Source: Pseudomonas nitroreducens TX1 (GTDB taxonomy: Bacteria > Pseudomonadota > Gammaproteobacteria > Pseudomonadales > Pseudomonadaceae). From it: a stretch of 64,000 nucleotides of DNA. A program made the translations under genes and the position numbers. The stretch lies in contig NZ_AMZB01000126.1 in the NCBI RefSeq assembly GCF_000313755.1, positions 51,639 to 115,638 of the forward strand, in the 5' to 3' direction. Positions 1 through 7,972 of this stretch are shown here, piece after piece. The notes under the pieces were generated by a model. The model worked only from the letters and a program-made list of their open reading frames with translations, made no database searches and was not told where the DNA came from. Each line of letters opens with the position of its first letter. The first letter of the stretch is position 1.

Positions 1-1009
1 ACTCGCCTTTGCTCCGAGGTTCCGATTGGACGAACTGGTCGAGCACCTAGCGCGCTGTGCGAATATGATTTCTGACGACGTGATGAAAATTATCAAGATG
101 CTCTCCTATGGGGCTAGCAGCCATCAGCACGATCTTTGGACTCAGCCCCTACTGGTGCTCGATGAACATGTATGTTTCCCAATAAGTGCTCTGCTGACCG
201 CTAGCATAAGTCGTAATTTCGATACTTGGCTTAATCGTATTGACAGAGACTCCAAGCGCCGTGGGGATTTGTTTGAGCGTGATATCGAAAATGTCTTAAA
301 GGAGTGCCGATCAAATAACCCTATCCTAGCAGAGTACCTCAGCTGGACAGGGGGTATAAAGTTCAAGCACGAACCCAAGAGCTTTGAGCAAATCGACTTA
401 ACATTCGCTTTCGGTAACTTGATTGTTATCGCTGAGCTTAGGAGTCGCCGCGCGCCCATCACTGCATTGGATTACCACAACGATATATTTGATAAAAATG
501 GTATAGAAAATAAAGTCGCCCAGGCCAGTAGAAAAGCAGATAGAGTTCGCGAGCGCCTGCAAGAGTTTTGCATGGAGTACTACCCGTCACTCGCTGGGCG
601 CGAAGGTCTTACGGTGCTACCCCTTGTGATCGTAAATGGGCAATTTCACGCGGGCTACCCTCGGAATGGGGTGCCCGTACTGGACATTCATTTGCTCAAG
701 CACTTTCTCAAGGATGCAGAAGGACGATTTTTCGGAAGTGTGGAAGAAAACACCGGAAATAGATATAGCATCCCCTTGTACGGCTCTTTAGAAGAGGCTG
801 TTCGAGAGTTTCCTAAATACGCTGCCTGCCCCACGCTTATCAAGTTGTACAATGCTCTAATAACCCAGGTCTCCCAAAGGCACGATATTCCAGGAAAAGA
901 TTTACCTCCTCTTTACATGGCTGTACTTGAAATTCCTAAAGTAACGCCAGAACGTTATATCCAGGTCTTGGAGGAGATCGCCGAAGGTAGGCTTCGGAAA
1001 AACTTTTGA
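1..1009 (+). CDS. Nuclease-like protein, PD-(D/E)XK-type core, 5' end cut by window
   Basis: The reading frame is open to the left edge with no stop, so the gene probably starts before base 1; the first in-window start codon is TTG at 26. Numbering from there, a stretch like a restriction-endonuclease-fold core is visible: an acidic helix FERDIE near residues 83-88, IDLTFAF with Asp124, and IAELRSR with Glu137 and Arg139 where the family usually has Lys. That gives D-x12-E-x-R, close to the PD-(D/E)XK pattern but with the basic residue changed. No helicase or ATPase domain is present. Base composition is much more AT-rich than the flanking chromosome, indicating transfer. It converges with the DUF4238 gene. 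A defence-type nuclease is a reasonable guess; the exact family is not recognised. Confidence 0.6.
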   Translation, partial: LAFAPRFRLDELVEHLARCANMISDDVMKIIKMLSYGASSHQHDLWTQPLLVLDEHVCFPISALLTASISRNFDTWLNRIDRDSKRRGDLFERDIENVLKECRSNNPILAEYLSWTGGIKFKHEPKSFEQIDLTFAFGNLIVIAELRSRRAPITALDYHNDIFDKNGIENKVAQASRKADRVRERLQEFCMEYYPSLAGREGLTVLPLVIVNGQFHAGYPRNGVPVLDIHLLKHFLKDAEGRFFGSVEENTGNRYSIPLYGSLEEAVREFPKYAACPTLIKLYNALITQVSQRHDIPGKDLPPLYMAVLEIPKVTPERYIQVLEEIAEGRLRKNF

Positions 1010-1070
1010 GTTCTATTGGCTAGCGATTCTCAGAGCGGGGAACTTTCGCCGGTCATCATCGGTGTCTAGG

Positions 1071-1139
1071 CAACCTATAGCACCTGTGAGCGACTTCTGT
1101 TGATGCGTAGGTATATTCAAGCTGCCGACAACCTATAGC
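1071..1139 (+). repeat. 11-bp direct repeat in a gene-free gap
   Basis: The 306-base gap 1010-1315 between two convergent genes holds no convincing gene. CAACCTATAGC occurs at 1071-1081 and again at 1129-1139, 58 bases apart. The copies could be regulator sites or a scar; nothing in the sequence decides between them. Confidence 0.4.
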
Positions 1140-1315
1140 GGAATGCCAGCCACGGCCGATTTGAGACAACAGCTCCACCGTCTATTGATAGCCATCAACG
1201 GACATGCACTCAGAACGTTGTTTCTGTGCGCTGCTATATGTTTAGGAGCGGAGGAAATAGAGTATGGAGTTGTCGTCTCTCATGCGTATTCGCCGTGCTC
1301 GGAGTTCATATTCAA

Positions 1316-2362
1316 TTATCTGTCCGCCTCGCCGTTCGAGGTCGTACGTATTAGATCTGGCTCTACGGCAGATTGATCTCGATGCCAATTACGCCAAACT
1401 TCTTGTTCGCGCTTGAAAGTGTTTGCACATACAGTTCTAGGTCTCACCTCCGCTATATCGCCTTCGTTCACCGAAAATATGTAGCGATCTGCATGGTCAA
1501 TGATCATTCTCCGGATCTGTTGGGCGGATACAGCGTCTAGCTCAAATCCCCTATATGGTGGGCGCCGCCCCATCCTGGTGTAGAGTAGATGTTTGGGGCT
1601 GAGTGGTAATAAAATCTCACCATCCTCAACACCCCATCCCCCGCGAAAGTCGTAGCTTCCCTCTCCATAATAATTAAGCCGGATTAGGGGGTTGTCAGAG
1701 GTAGGCCAAGTGTAGCCCCGAGGCGCATGAAGAATAGTCCATTTATGCTTTGGCAACTTCTTCAATGTACTCGATAAAATGTGTTTTATGTTCCAGAGCC
1801 ACATCTGGCGGCCAATGAACGTTTCTGCCCGAACCCTCCCGCTACCGTCTGGTTGTCGCTCTACCATAACTCGTGCTGGAAAGTCATTTATTGCCACTTG
1901 CTTTGTCTGTGGCAATGGCCGATTCTCTCTCACTGCTCTCTCGAGACGACTTACTGACTTTTCTACGGTGTCGTTGAGTAGGTCGGGCAAGGTATCTTCC
2001 TGTCGTTTTATGAACTCTTTCATACGTGCAGGAGTGCGCACATCTTGAGCTACGGCAAAGCGCACCAGGTTTTTCCAGTGCTCCGGTGTCAGCGGCAGCT
2101 CTCGCACTACTCGGTCTATCGCGTCAGCAGCAGGCGACTCGAAATCGCGATCAAGCCAGCGCTCTAGTTCGTCTGTCTCACCTTGCGTTGCGATATAAGT
2201 GTAGAGATGCTGATGGAAACAGATACTCTTTAAAGAGTGTGTTTTCCATTTTGGGTAATTTTCGTTTGGGACCAGCAGTCGATAAGTTGGAATTTTTCCA
2301 TTGGTTGCCCACTGTTTAAGATAAAGCTGTGGAATGTAGTGGTTGTCCTTCCTAAATTGCAT
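1316..2362 (-). CDS. DUF4238 family protein
   Basis: This 348-residue soluble protein opens with NHYIPQLYLKQW at residues 7-18, the signature start of DUF4238 (Asn-His-Tyr-Ile/Val-Pro followed by an aromatic/basic helix). The family is uncharacterised and is often seen in genomic islands and near defence genes. No signal peptide or membrane segment is visible. The gene is AT-rich relative to the chromosome and lies 94 bases downstream of the 560-residue gene on the same strand, so it may be the last gene of the leftward cargo string. Start ATG 2362 gives the conserved N-terminus directly; no strong ribosome site is seen before it. The family call is firm, the function unknown. Confidence 0.8.
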   Translation of the reverse strand: MQFRKDNHYIPQLYLKQWATNGKIPTYRLLVPNENYPKWKTHSLKSICFHQHLYTYIATQGETDELERWLDRDFESPAADAIDRVVRELPLTPEHWKNLVRFAVAQDVRTPARMKEFIKRQEDTLPDLLNDTVEKSVSRLERAVRENRPLPQTKQVAINDFPARVMVERQPDGSGRVRAETFIGRQMWLWNIKHILSSTLKKLPKHKWTILHAPRGYTWPTSDNPLIRLNYYGEGSYDFRGGWGVEDGEILLPLSPKHLLYTRMGRRPPYRGFELDAVSAQQIRRMIIDHADRYIFSVNEGDIAEVRPRTVCANTFKREQEVWRNWHRDQSAVEPDLIRTTSNGEADR

Positions 2363-2456
2363 GGTTAATCATGTCCGGGTCTGATGTTTTGCTATGAATA
2401 ACAGTGAGCGTTGAAGTTCTGTCTTATATGCTATTGTCCTAGAATTCTTAAAGAGG

Positions 2457-4139
2457 TTAATGGATTTTTTTTCGTATATTAAATAGCATTCCGACAGGGG
2501 ATTTTTTTACCCTGTTGTTTTCGTCCGCTAATTCGCGAATTGATTTTGGGATGTCCTTGAGCTTTGGAACGTCTAGGAGCTGATCGGCAGCAATAGTTGC
2601 CATACCCCATACAGGAAGACCAGTCACAGCTGCTGCGACCTCAAGAGAGCCGACTACAAGCCATGAGCCTATATCCTTTCCAGCAAATTTCCAGTTCTTT
2701 CCTCTTAGCTCATTTATTTTCTTCTGGTGCTCTTTGAAAGCTAGTTCGATGTTGTCGAATATTCTGTCCTTGCTTCTATGGAAATTCTTAGGATTGGACT
2801 CGATGATTTCAGTTATCCCGCTTCCCAGTATTTCTCGAATCTCGTCCATTGCTCCCTGACGACGAATTTCAATTAAAGCGTCAGGCGGGATGTTTCCTAT
2901 CCATTCCATATCGCTGCGAGCAAGTTCAGATAACCCTTTGATGATATGAAGGTCTTGCGATTTTAGTGCGGACTCTGCTCTGTTTGCGTCATACTCCATT
3001 TTCCAAACTAAATACTGCCAGGACGTTGGTGCATCAATTATAGGAGTCCCATTTAAGCGGCGAGCCTTAATTAGAATTTCATTGCTGACGGACATTCTTC
3101 CTACTGATTGTGTTGCTAGGGCAAAACCAGGTGTTATTTGGCCGAGTGGCTTCATATGGTCGCTTTTCATTGCTCGCTCTATTTGCGATGCGACGTCATC
3201 ATCCCAGTCGGTATCGAATAAGACTCTAGTCTTGTCAGCTATCTCAGCTACTGCTCTTTCTATGGTGTCTAGGCTGTTACAGAAATCCAGCAACTCTTCG
3301 AATGACTCGAAGTTTCGGCCAAATAATCTTCCCGAATGTATTAGTGAGTCTTCCTTTCCTAGTGTTTGGAAGAACTTGTGTTCCTCCTCTTGTAGCATGG
3401 AGAGGTCAGGTAATACTATAACTATAGGTGTTTCTGTGTCAGCGCAAACGAGGTCTTTATACTGCAGCAGATTCATTGCGTGTTTTACTAGGTAGTAAGC
3501 CTTATCTGCTTGGCTGTAGTGTTGGAATATGTGGTTTGATCTTAAAAAAGGGTCGGGGAGGATGATTGTGTCTGTATAAATTCCACATTTTGAAGCAATG
3601 TTCTCTTTGTGGGAGGGAAATAAATCGCCTCCAAAAACTCCTTTGATATTGCCATGCATATCTTCTGCATGTATGTGCGCAATTTCGCCGACGCCTTCCC
3701 AGAACTGATCTATCACATTAAGGAATTGATCTAGATTTCCGGTGATTTCTTGGGTGGCTGCTTCGGTGTTCGATACTGCCTTACCAACATCGTGAGGGGA
3801 CAGGTTCTTCTGGATCATTATTTTGAAGAAATGCCCAAAGTTTTCCTCGATGAATCTGAAATACATCTCTTGTATTTCGCGTAGCGATGCCTCTTTTTTT
3901 AGCTCTTCTCGATCGTGCATGGCAGTTACGGCGAGAGCCATTGATCTTACAAGTCCATCGACTGTGTTGAGATCAATCTCCCCATCAGGACCTGTTCGAA
4001 CAGCTAGTAGGCTATCCTCTACAGCTAGCCCTTCAGCGATATGCACTTTTCCAGCTTTAAATTGTTCTTGAAGAATTTTCAGTCTTCGACGAAGCCTCTT
4101 TTCGTATGCTTGTTGTTCATCCATATTTTCTTCAGTCAT
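2457..4139 (-). CDS. Unrecognised 560-aa protein with C-terminal hydrophobic segment
   Basis: I do not recognise this 560-residue protein. The N-terminal third is charged and helical (residues about 5-115, coiled-coil-like). The middle (about 160-300) is mixed and contains a hydrophobic strand PIVIVLPDLSML that could be a Rossmann-type core. Residues about 380-430 hold a Trp-rich conserved-looking stretch (SWQYLVWKMEYDANRAES). Near residues 497-530 there is a hydrophobic hairpin (SWLVVGSLEVAAAVTGLPVW) that could insert into a membrane, followed by a short basic tail. No Walker, kinase or nuclease motif is obvious. ATG 4139 has a GGAG site 8 bases upstream. It lies 48 bases behind the membrane-protein gene, probably co-transcribed. 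AT-rich composition fits cargo. Confidence 0.7.
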   Translation of the reverse strand: MTEENMDEQQAYEKRLRRRLKILQEQFKAGKVHIAEGLAVEDSLLAVRTGPDGEIDLNTVDGLVRSMALAVTAMHDREELKKEASLREIQEMYFRFIEENFGHFFKIMIQKNLSPHDVGKAVSNTEAATQEITGNLDQFLNVIDQFWEGVGEIAHIHAEDMHGNIKGVFGGDLFPSHKENIASKCGIYTDTIILPDPFLRSNHIFQHYSQADKAYYLVKHAMNLLQYKDLVCADTETPIVIVLPDLSMLQEEEHKFFQTLGKEDSLIHSGRLFGRNFESFEELLDFCNSLDTIERAVAEIADKTRVLFDTDWDDDVASQIERAMKSDHMKPLGQITPGFALATQSVGRMSVSNEILIKARRLNGTPIIDAPTSWQYLVWKMEYDANRAESALKSQDLHIIKGLSELARSDMEWIGNIPPDALIEIRRQGAMDEIREILGSGITEIIESNPKNFHRSKDRIFDNIELAFKEHQKKINELRGKNWKFAGKDIGSWLVVGSLEVAAAVTGLPVWGMATIAADQLLDVPKLKDIPKSIRELADENNRVKKSPVGMLFNIRKKIH

Positions 4140-4187
4140 TTGAAATTCTCCATTTTCAGTTTGCTATTCGAAAATAATGTCTGAAAG

Positions 4188-4757
4188 TTAATTTCGATCT
4201 CGATGGTTCAAGCCTACCCAGGACTTACAATTTCGACGCTCTACGCTTCCTTCTTTATAAGGCCAGCAGATTCTATCCTTCAAACTTCGATTCTCGCCGA
4301 CGATTGTGATTCTGGTGCGCTGTGGCTCGGATGGATTTGTAGGCTCTTGGGGGAGTGGATAAGGATGCAGTGGAACTACATTATCTACTCCCCGCGGAAC
4401 GTAGTTTTGGTCGTGGTAGTCGGTTTGCTTCGGAACGGAGGGGGGGGCGGATTTGGTTGTAGCCCATATTGCAGCTGGAGGATTGTCTTGGCGAAACCGC
4501 TCTTCAACTAGTCGGTCCCACTTGTCTTGACCATTTTTCGAAGCTGGTTGGCTAATCTGGGCGAGAGGTGGACTTTGGTGCGGCTGTCGATTCGCTGTGC
4601 CATTTAATGCACTGGGGAGAAGTAATGAGCTGGTTAAATATAAGATGCCAAATACAACAGCGGTGCTTGCGAAAGCGGGAACCATCCACTTCCTGGCAGC
4701 GTACAGCCAGCCCTTTTGTCGGAGGTATACCGGTGCGTCGTCTCTATCGGCCCTCAA
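4188..4757 (-). CDS. Single-pass membrane protein, Pro-rich outer region
   Basis: The chosen start is TTG at 4757 because a strong GGGAGG lies 6-7 bases upstream; the resulting protein has 189 residues. A short cytoplasmic N-terminus is followed by one membrane helix (about residues 26-48, FASTAVVFGILYLTSSLLL). The rest is Pro/Gln-rich and polar with no recognisable domain, and two Cys near the C-terminus (ICWPY and RNCKSW) could form a disulfide outside the cell. It sits between the phage repressor (55 bases upstream) and the 560-residue gene (48 bases downstream) on the same strand, suggesting expression from the repressor promoter. Function unknown; a lysogen-expressed envelope protein is possible. 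Confidence 0.65.
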   Translation of the reverse strand: MRADRDDAPVYLRQKGWLYAARKWMVPAFASTAVVFGILYLTSSLLLPSALNGTANRQPHQSPPLAQISQPASKNGQDKWDRLVEERFRQDNPPAAIWATTKSAPPSVPKQTDYHDQNYVPRGVDNVVPLHPYPLPQEPTNPSEPQRTRITIVGENRSLKDRICWPYKEGSVERRNCKSWVGLNHRDRN

Positions 4758-4812
4758 TTCTTGCCTCCCATCCGTTGGGCGTACCAGCGCAGTGCTATTT
4801 TTTTAGTGATCG

Positions 4813-5133
4813 CTATCCCGCGTTTTGATTGGGCAATTTTGAATGGGCTTGATCGTAATCCGGGCTGGTTTGTCCTACCTCCGGCATCACTTCCCCGGTA
4901 ATTAACCACCAACGATATTGGGGGTAAACCTCAGCAATCGCTAAGATTTCTTCTTCTTTGATTTCTCGATTACGCGCTGGGTTCTTCAGATTATTCCACG
5001 TGTAGCGGCTGATTCCTGTGCGCGCCTCAAGCTCAGGCAAACGAATGCCAGAGCTTTTCAGAATCTCTATAACGCGAGCCTTTATCATAATCAAATGATC
5101 TATAAGTGATCTATCCAAAATGGATAAATCCAT
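4813..5133 (-). CDS. Small HTH phage repressor (Pf repressor C-like)
   Basis: The protein is a compact Cro/CI-type helix-turn-helix regulator: the region LPELEARTGISRYTWNNLKN is a classical HTH, followed by a YRWWLITGE segment common in short phage and plasmid repressors. Two starts are possible. ATG 5133 gives 106 residues and has a GGA-containing leader; ATG 5088 gives 91 residues and begins immediately before the HTH domain. It is transcribed away from the small early genes, as the repressor is in Pf4-type prophages, and the intervening DNA carries repeated short palindromes that fit its operators. It probably maintains the lysogenic state and may drive the cargo behind it. Confidence 0.8.
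   Translation of the reverse strand: MDLSILDRSLIDHLIMIKARVIEILKSSGIRLPELEARTGISRYTWNNLKNPARNREIKEEEILAIAEVYPQYRWWLITGEVMPEVGQTSPDYDQAHSKLPNQNAG
5096..5132. promoter_or_regulatory. Repressor operator region
   Basis: TGATCTAT occurs twice in direct orientation (5096-5103 and 5107-5114), followed by interleaved palindromes ATCCA-AAA-TGGAT (5113-5125) and TGGAT-AA-ATCCA (5121-5132). This lies between the leftward repressor and rightward early genes and is the expected place for repressor operators. If translation starts at 5088, all sites are upstream of the coding region. Confidence 0.55.
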
Positions 5134-5186
5134 TCACTATCCGCCTTGAGTCGATCCGATTTGGATTGCGTAACGACGAATCGCTT

Positions 5187-5212
5187 TATTGGAACGAATA
5201 GTGACGGAACGA
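5187..5212 (+). repeat. 26-bp perfect inverted repeat, left copy
   Basis: Bases 5187-5212 are exactly the reverse complement of 6223-6248. The repeat itself contains GGAACGA twice (5191-5197 and 5206-5212). This copy lies just before the start codon of the first early gene at 5215, so it may be a promoter/operator element. The two copies bracket the three early genes. Confidence 0.85.
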
Positions 5213-5214
5213 GC

Positions 5215-5430
5215 ATGGAACTGGAAGAGCTGAGCCCCAGCGCCCTGGTAGGGCCGCAGCAAGATTTGGAGCGCATCGAGAAGTGGGCTGACCGAAACGG
5301 CATCAGCTACGGCATTGCCCGAGCGTGGGTATATCGAGGCGTCCTGCCTTCGGTGAAGCTCGGCAAGCTGCGCGTAGTGAACAGCGCATTGCTCCGCGCT
5401 TGGCTGCTGGAACAGGAGTGGACGGCATGA
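5215..5430 (+). CDS. Small excisionase/HTH-like early phage protein
   Basis: The 71-residue frame from ATG 5215 encodes a winged-helix/excisionase-type fold pattern: LERIEKWADRNGI, then ARAWVYRGVLPSVKLGKLRV and ALLRAWLLEQEW. This is the layout of small MerR/AlpA-like DNA-binding proteins. It is clearly paralogous to the protein at 9476-9691 in the second remnant. Earlier in-frame starts (TTG 5146) would run through the inverted repeat and are less likely. It is the first gene of the rightward early string and probably controls excision or replication, in the position of PA0717-type genes of Pf prophages. Confidence 0.7.
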   Translation: MELEELSPSALVGPQQDLERIEKWADRNGISYGIARAWVYRGVLPSVKLGKLRVVNSALLRAWLLEQEWTA

Positions 5431-5452
5431 ACGACGGAATGGGAGAGCGACT

Positions 5453-5668
5453 GTGAGCAAGGAGAAATGGAATCTGGACCTGTGCGGCATCGCCCTCTTC
5501 GCGGAGATGTGTGGCGTGACATACGACGAAGCGGACCAGTGGGCGGAAGACGGCACAGTCCCCAGCATCCAGATGGGGAGTTTCCGCATGATCAACCTCG
5601 CCCGTTTCCGCGACGATATGGATCGCGGCAAAACCATCTTCAGAGCAGGGGGTTACGGCGATGACTAA
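5453..5668 (+). CDS. Small early phage protein, HTH-like
   Basis: The frame starts with GTG 5453 behind GGGAGAG and encodes 71 residues. Its layout resembles the preceding gene: a helical stretch IALFAEMCGVTYDEADQW, then a turn and strand VPSIQMGSFRMINLARFRDD, as in small excisionase-like proteins that read a target through a wing. It ends four codons into an ATGACTAA overlap with the next gene, so the two are translationally coupled. It has no counterpart in the inverted remnant beyond selC. Probably a regulatory early protein of the inovirus-like element; specific function unknown. Confidence 0.6.
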   Translation: MSKEKWNLDLCGIALFAEMCGVTYDEADQWAEDGTVPSIQMGSFRMINLARFRDDMDRGKTIFRAGGYGDD

Positions 5669-6050
5669 CTCTCCCATCACCCTGGATGCTCAGAGCGCAG
5701 TGCGCTACCTGGGGCAGACTGTACTGATGGAAATGGTGTGGGACGAGGAACCTGAACCCATCTGGCGTTGGGTCCGCGTTGTCGGTGTCGTTCTCCCTGC
5801 GGAGGGCCTTCGCGGCGGTCCGCACTTCCTCACTCTGAAGCTCGGCGCAGACAAAGCATTCGCGGATGAAGCCTTCTGGGAAAACATCCGCACGATTCGG
5901 GTGATGCGGTACCGCGACCGGCACGGTTCCGGCAACGTACTGGGTCGTGTCACCCACCCTGACGACTCGCGCTCAAGGGCCGCGCTCCCGGCTCGTCGGA
6001 ACAGCCCCACCGTTCCGGCGAACGGAAGCACGGGCGGAGCGAACCCTTGA
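5661..6050 (+). CDS. Conserved inovirus early protein
   Basis: The gene begins at ATG 5661 inside the end of the preceding gene (8-base overlap) and encodes 129 residues. The first about 95 residues are shared with the protein at 9125-9421: [15 protein letters not shown], the [13 protein letters not shown] strand pair and [13 protein letters not shown] align by eye with LGQYALVSTTCDADP, IQIVGVVPPLDQI and EMFWHNIQSLKVL. The last about 30 residues are low-complexity and absent from the paralogue. No catalytic motif is seen. By position it matches the Pf phage gene normally followed by the ssDNA-binding protein gene, which is absent here. Confidence 0.65.
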   Translation: MTNSPITLDAQSAVRYLGQTVLMEMVWDEEPEPIWRWVRVVGVVLPAEGLRGGPHFLTLKLGADKAFADEAFWENIRTIRVMRYRDRHGSGNVLGRVTHPDDSRSRAALPARRNSPTVPANGSTGGANP

Positions 6051-6422
6051 ACGCGTGCTCCTCATCAGCCTCGGCCGGTGAGTGTGGGGCAGCTTCTCCG
6101 CCCCGCGCTCCCGAGCCCTCGGCGGCAAGAGCGGGATGACAAGGGCAGCGCCCTTGGTGTGTTGGTGGCGTCAGCCATCAACGGAATTGATGGCTCGGAA
6201 CGTCTGCTTCTGACCTTGAATGTCGTTCCGTCACTATTCGTTCCAATACGTCTAGACCGGGCTTCTAGCCATCAAATCAAACAATTGGTCGCGCCGCCGG
6301 CTGTTTGATTCAATACCCATATCCCACTGCAAAACCTCAATAGCGCAGATGAACTGGCGAGCGCGCCTGTTTATCCGTGCCGGGCCAACTCACGCCTGCG
6401 AAAAGGCAAAGGAGGCAGCCAG
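6051..6422. other. Non-coding hairpin-rich region, candidate phage origin/packaging region
   Basis: No convincing gene lies in these 372 bases. Three perfect stem-loops are visible: 6140-6156 (7-bp stem CAAGGGC, 3-base loop), 6174-6194 (8-bp stem GCCATCAA, 5-base loop) and 6275-6310 (9-bp stem AATCAAACA, 18-base loop). Bases 6223-6248 are the second copy of the 26-bp inverted repeat. Filamentous phages keep their plus/minus origins and packaging signal in such hairpin clusters, so that role is inferred; a terminator function for the first two is the alternative. Confidence 0.5.
6223..6248 (-). repeat. 26-bp perfect inverted repeat, right copy
   Basis: This is the exact reverse complement of 5187-5212. 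It sits about 170 bases after the last early gene, between two stem-loops. A further GGAACG at 6197-6202 pairs with CGTTCC at 6224-6229. Confidence 0.85.
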
Positions 6423-6533
6423 ATGCAACTACCCGATTGGACTTATGACCTTGTGCTGGTGGCGCTGGCCTACCTGCTGGGCGCGCTCGCGGCCCTGGGT
6501 TCTTCCTCGCCTGCGGTGGCGTTTCCTTACTGA
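6423..6533 (+). CDS. 36-aa single-helix membrane peptide
   Basis: ATG 6423 follows a strong AGGAGG (6411-6416 area) at good distance and opens a 36-codon frame. The peptide is a short polar start (MQLPDWTYD), a hydrophobic helix of about 17 residues (LVLVALAYLLGALAALG) and a Ser/Pro tail. This is the size and layout of the minor coat or small membrane proteins of filamentous phages. It is the only remaining candidate virion-type gene in the element. The following TGAGGAGCATG could restart translation but the next frame stops after 17 codons, perhaps the scar of a deletion that removed the structural genes. Confidence 0.6.
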   Translation: MQLPDWTYDLVLVALAYLLGALAALGSSSPAVAFPY

Positions 6534-6676
6534 GGAGCATGAGCCGGGCGTGGGCCGCGACGCCGGCCGGGAGCGCAAGGCACGAGCGGTAGGCCGAAGG
6601 CGCGGCCGACGCCCCTGTAACACGTCGGATAACCCACTGATCACTGTTTCATTACGTAGCTATTTGGAGCACTTCA

Positions 6677-7972
6677 ATGACCAAGCCAAAGCATCAAGTC
6701 CGTGTCACGGTTAAGTCCGCTGGCGAGATTTACGAGTCGCCCGAGGGGCGCCTGTTCTTCGACGACAAGCTGGCCAAGTTCACTGATCTGTCCGGCGTGC
6801 GCCTGCTGCGCTGTGGCGTGGATACGGTCCGCCAGCTGTACAACGGCATGATCCGTCTCGAAGTGATGGCGCTGTTCGATGAGCCGGAAGACATCGTGGA
6901 GTTCGCTGGCTATCAGTGGGTCAAGGGCAGGGTAGGGCGCGACTCTGGCTACCAGTATCGCCTGCAGAACGCCGACACGGGCCTCATCCTGCTGATCAAG
7001 AATCACAACGTGAAGCTGGAGAACATCGGGCCGCACCTCAAGATCGAGGTGTCCCCACACGCCCTGGATGGTGCTGATCCTGCGATCCTGCAAGGCATGC
7101 TCGATGACCTGGCTAGTGCCGTGCTCGCTCACTGCGAAACGAACCAGTGCGCCGTGCATCTCGCGCTGGATGTGCAGGGCTGGACGCCGTCTGCGGACAT
7201 CGTAGAGCGCATGCGCTGTCGTTCCACTCGCGTGCGGCAGATCAGCGGCATCGACCGTATCGAGTTCCATGGCAACGCCTCGGTGTATGGGCGTGGTGAG
7301 ACCTTCATGTTCGGCTCGGCCAACGGCATGCAGCTCTGCATCTACAACAAGACGCTCCAGGCGCGCGCCACCGACAAGCTCGATTACTGGAGCAACGTAT
7401 GGGCGTCACTGAATGGCGATCCCTTCGGTGATGGGGAACCCGCCTACAACCCAGAGGAAACGGTGTGGCGTATCGAGTTCCGCTTCCATCACTCGATAGT
7501 CCAGCAGTTCTCCGAAGGCTCCAAATTGTCCTCTGGAGAGGTGATCGGCTGCCGCACCTATGCCGGCCTATGCCCGCACCTGCAAGGCCTGTGGGAGTAC
7601 GCCTGCGACAGCTTCCGCCTTCTGCTGAAAGACCCGAAGTGGTACGACCCGTTCTGGTCGCTGATCACCTTGGATACCAAGGTCCAGGTAGAGGCCGATC
7701 CGCTGATTGAGCGCACCGAGTATCGCCGCTACTACAAGACCGCACAGGGCTTCTCCGGCAAGAACTGCGAGATGTTCCTGGGCCAGTTCGCCAGCCTGAT
7801 CGCGCGGGAGCGCATCCCCTCAAAAAAGGCACTTGAGGTCGGGAGAACGCTCCCTTTTTGGCATGTGATTGAGGACCACTACACGGCCAAGGGCTACAGC
7901 ACTCGCGACCTCGAAAAGCACATCTGCGGGTTGATCAATGATCGGTACTTGAGACGGGGATACGCCATCTGA
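6677..7972 (+). CDS. Inovirus replication initiator (Pf-type Rep)
   Basis: This 431-residue protein should nick the element's double-stranded form to start rolling-circle replication. Its length and position directly before the integrase match the Pf1/Pf4 replication initiator. Visible motifs are an HLALD strand at residues 161-165, IYNKT at 222-226 (the Tyr-Asn-Lys box seen in Rep_trans-like initiators) and WRIEFRFHHS at 264-273. ATG 6677 has GGAG about 9 bases upstream. The stop overlaps the integrase start by one base (TGATG), so both are made from one transcript. The frame is intact with chromosomal-type GC content, suggesting recent function or selection. Confidence 0.8.
   Translation: MTKPKHQVRVTVKSAGEIYESPEGRLFFDDKLAKFTDLSGVRLLRCGVDTVRQLYNGMIRLEVMALFDEPEDIVEFAGYQWVKGRVGRDSGYQYRLQNADTGLILLIKNHNVKLENIGPHLKIEVSPHALDGADPAILQGMLDDLASAVLAHCETNQCAVHLALDVQGWTPSADIVERMRCRSTRVRQISGIDRIEFHGNASVYGRGETFMFGSANGMQLCIYNKTLQARATDKLDYWSNVWASLNGDPFGDGEPAYNPEETVWRIEFRFHHSIVQQFSEGSKLSSGEVIGCRTYAGLCPHLQGLWEYACDSFRLLLKDPKWYDPFWSLITLDTKVQVEADPLIERTEYRRYYKTAQGFSGKNCEMFLGQFASLIARERIPSKKALEVGRTLPFWHVIEDHYTAKGYSTRDLEKHICGLINDRYLRRGYAI

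Noticed and set aside
1143..1376. 77-codon frame between the nuclease-like and DUF4238 genes
   Set aside because: Overlaps the DUF4238 C-terminus, lacks a ribosome site and resembles no protein.
6078..6308. 76-codon frame in the phage non-coding region
   Set aside because: No ribosome site, covers three stem-loops and the inverted repeat, and has no plausible protein pattern.
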